From positions 1-7,014 of the forward strand of contig JBGUKW010000120.1 of assembly GCA_045114665.1 (NCBI GenBank): DNA of 7,014 nucleotides, read 5' to 3'. The translations under genes and the position numbers were made by a program. This DNA is from CADAWZ01 sp045114665 (GTDB lineage: Bacteria; Vulcanimicrobiota; CADAWZ01). The first letter of the stretch is position 1; the number at the start of each line of letters is the position of its first letter. The notes under the pieces were generated by a model, which did no database searches, was not told the origin of the DNA, and saw nothing but the letters and a program-made list of their open reading frames with translations. This document shows positions 6,032 to 7,014 of the stretch, in pieces.

Positions 6032-6037
6032 GGGAGG
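6032..6037 (+). promoter_or_regulatory. ribosome binding site that fixes the TTG start of the DUF362 gene
   Basis: GGGAGG sits 9 nt before TTG 6047. No ATG or GTG lies in frame near it, and the reading frame from TTG opens directly into a signal peptide, so the non-ATG start is well supported. Confidence 0.8.
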
Positions 6038-6046
6038 AATATATAT

Positions 6047-7014
6047 TTGAAAGGAATACGAGTATTTAGTTTTGTTGCTTGTTTGATTGCAATATTTGCT
6101 TTTGTTGCAATTTCAGAAGCTGGTCAATCAGCAAAGACAATAATAACAAAACAAGCTCCTGTTGTTGGGTGCAAAAATGTTACAGGCAAAAAATACAAAG
6201 GTACAAGAGCAAAAGTGTATTATACAAAACATATAGATTCAGAACATTTGATTAAATTGTACAATTTGATCAATGATGAAATTTATGGAAAAGTAGCAAT
6301 AAAATTACATACTGGTGAAAAAAATGGTCCAAATATTTTGCCAAGAGATATGGTTAAGGCTTTTCAAGCTCAAGTTCCAAATAGTTCTATTGTCGAAACA
6401 AATACACTTTATAAAGGCGATAGATTTACAACAGAATCACACAAAGAGACATTAAAAGCAAATGGATGGACTTTTTGTCCTGTTGACATTATGGATGAAG
6501 AAGGGGATGTAAGTCTTCCTGTGAGAAATGGAAAACATTTGAAAGAAGTTTCAATGGGTGGTCATATTGTAAATTATGATTCAATGATTGTTTTGACACA
6601 TTTTAAAGGTCATGCTATGGGCGGATTTGGTGGTTCTCTTAAAAATATAGCCATTGGTTGTGCTTCTGGAAAAATTGGAAAAAGACAAGTTCACGATGCT
6701 CCACCAGATGCTGATAAATGGGAAGAATATCCATTAAAAGAAAGATTTATGGAACTTATGGCAGATTCTGGAAAAGCTACAGTTGATTATTTTGGAAAAC
6801 ATATAGTATTTATGAATGTTCTTCGCAGAATGTCTGTTGATTGTGACTGTGCAGGACTTACTGCACAAGAACCAACTATTCCTGATATTGGTATGCTTGC
6901 TTCAACAGATATTTTGGCCATAGATCAAGCAAGTTGTGATTTGGTATTTGGAAAAGCAGATAGTGAAAATCATGATTTAGTAGAGAGAATAATGTCGAGG
7001 CATGGACTTCACCA
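6047..7014 (+). CDS. exported DUF362 family protein (3' end cut by the window)
   Basis: 322 codons are visible and the frame is still open at the window end. The start is TTG, with GGGAGG upstream. Residues 1-25 form a Sec-type signal: K2 and R5, a hydrophobic stretch 6-22, and a probable cut after SEA (residue 25). The mature protein carries DUF362 hallmarks I recognise: KVAIKLHTGE (82-91), THFKGHAMGGFGGSLKNIA (184-202), GCASGKIGK, the CDC motif SVDCDCAG (263-270), and DIGMLASTDILAIDQASCDL. DUF362 proteins (COG2768-like) are annotated as uncharacterised Fe-S cluster proteins, common in anaerobes, often with a C-terminal ferredoxin-like domain. That part would lie beyond the window, so Fe-S binding cannot be judged here beyond C266 and C268. 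Substrate and reaction are unknown. It lies 18 bp after the exonuclease gene, likely co-transcribed, with no evident functional link. Confidence 0.87.
   Translation, partial: MKGIRVFSFVACLIAIFAFVAISEAGQSAKTIITKQAPVVGCKNVTGKKYKGTRAKVYYTKHIDSEHLIKLYNLINDEIYGKVAIKLHTGEKNGPNILPRDMVKAFQAQVPNSSIVETNTLYKGDRFTTESHKETLKANGWTFCPVDIMDEEGDVSLPVRNGKHLKEVSMGGHIVNYDSMIVLTHFKGHAMGGFGGSLKNIAIGCASGKIGKRQVHDAPPDADKWEEYPLKERFMELMADSGKATVDYFGKHIVFMNVLRRMSVDCDCAGLTAQEPTIPDIGMLASTDILAIDQASCDLVFGKADSENHDLVERIMSRHGLH

Noticed and set aside
1..7014. CRISPR arrays, tRNA or rRNA genes, insertion sequences
   Set aside because: No regular spaced repeats, no cloverleaf-like sequence with CCA end, and no transposase frame were seen on either strand.

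Overview
The window comes from a strongly AT-rich bacterium. Coding regions look roughly 25-30 % G+C by eye, and the spacer at 41-196 is near 12 %. TGG is used for tryptophan, TAA and TAG stops appear, genes carry GGGAG/AGAGG-type ribosome binding sites, and TTG serves as a start codon. A YqzL-like micro-gene, a PolC-type proofreading exonuclease and a DUF362 protein fit a low-GC, probably anaerobic lineage of Firmicutes-like character. The sequence alone does not fix the phylum.

Layout. 1-40 may hold the last codons of a plus-strand gene. 41-259 is a very AT-rich spacer with a 19-bp direct repeat and a bidirectional terminator (197-238). Four genes then lie on the minus strand. Read in the direction of transcription (right to left), they are an endonuclease III gene (nth, 5132-4497), a 31-codon YqzL-like gene (4367-4272) with its own promoter and terminator, a secreted helical protein of unknown function (4184-3264), and a large soluble Ser/Thr protein kinase (3175-260). 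The kinase has an N-terminal zinc ribbon and a C-terminal seven-bladed WD40-type propeller. On the plus strand, divergent from nth, are a DEDDh 3'-5' exonuclease (5288-6028) and, 18 bp later, an exported DUF362 protein (6047 onward) that runs off the window.

How the parts may work together. nth and the exonuclease share a 155-bp divergent control region with a perfect 15-bp inverted repeat; both act on DNA, one in base excision repair and one in 3'-end trimming. The secreted helical protein and the kinase are probably one transcription unit. That unit starts only 17 nt after a good intrinsic terminator, which leaves no room for a promoter of its own, so its expression may depend on read-through. 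A 14-nt segment just upstream of the yqzL-like promoter is exactly complementary to the loop and inner stem of that terminator. This suggests, but does not prove, an antitermination arrangement that acts only on transcripts arriving from nth.

The most interesting items are the concealed YqzL-like gene, the terminator/anti-terminator geometry ahead of the kinase operon, and the zinc ribbon-kinase-propeller protein paired with an exported coiled-coil protein.
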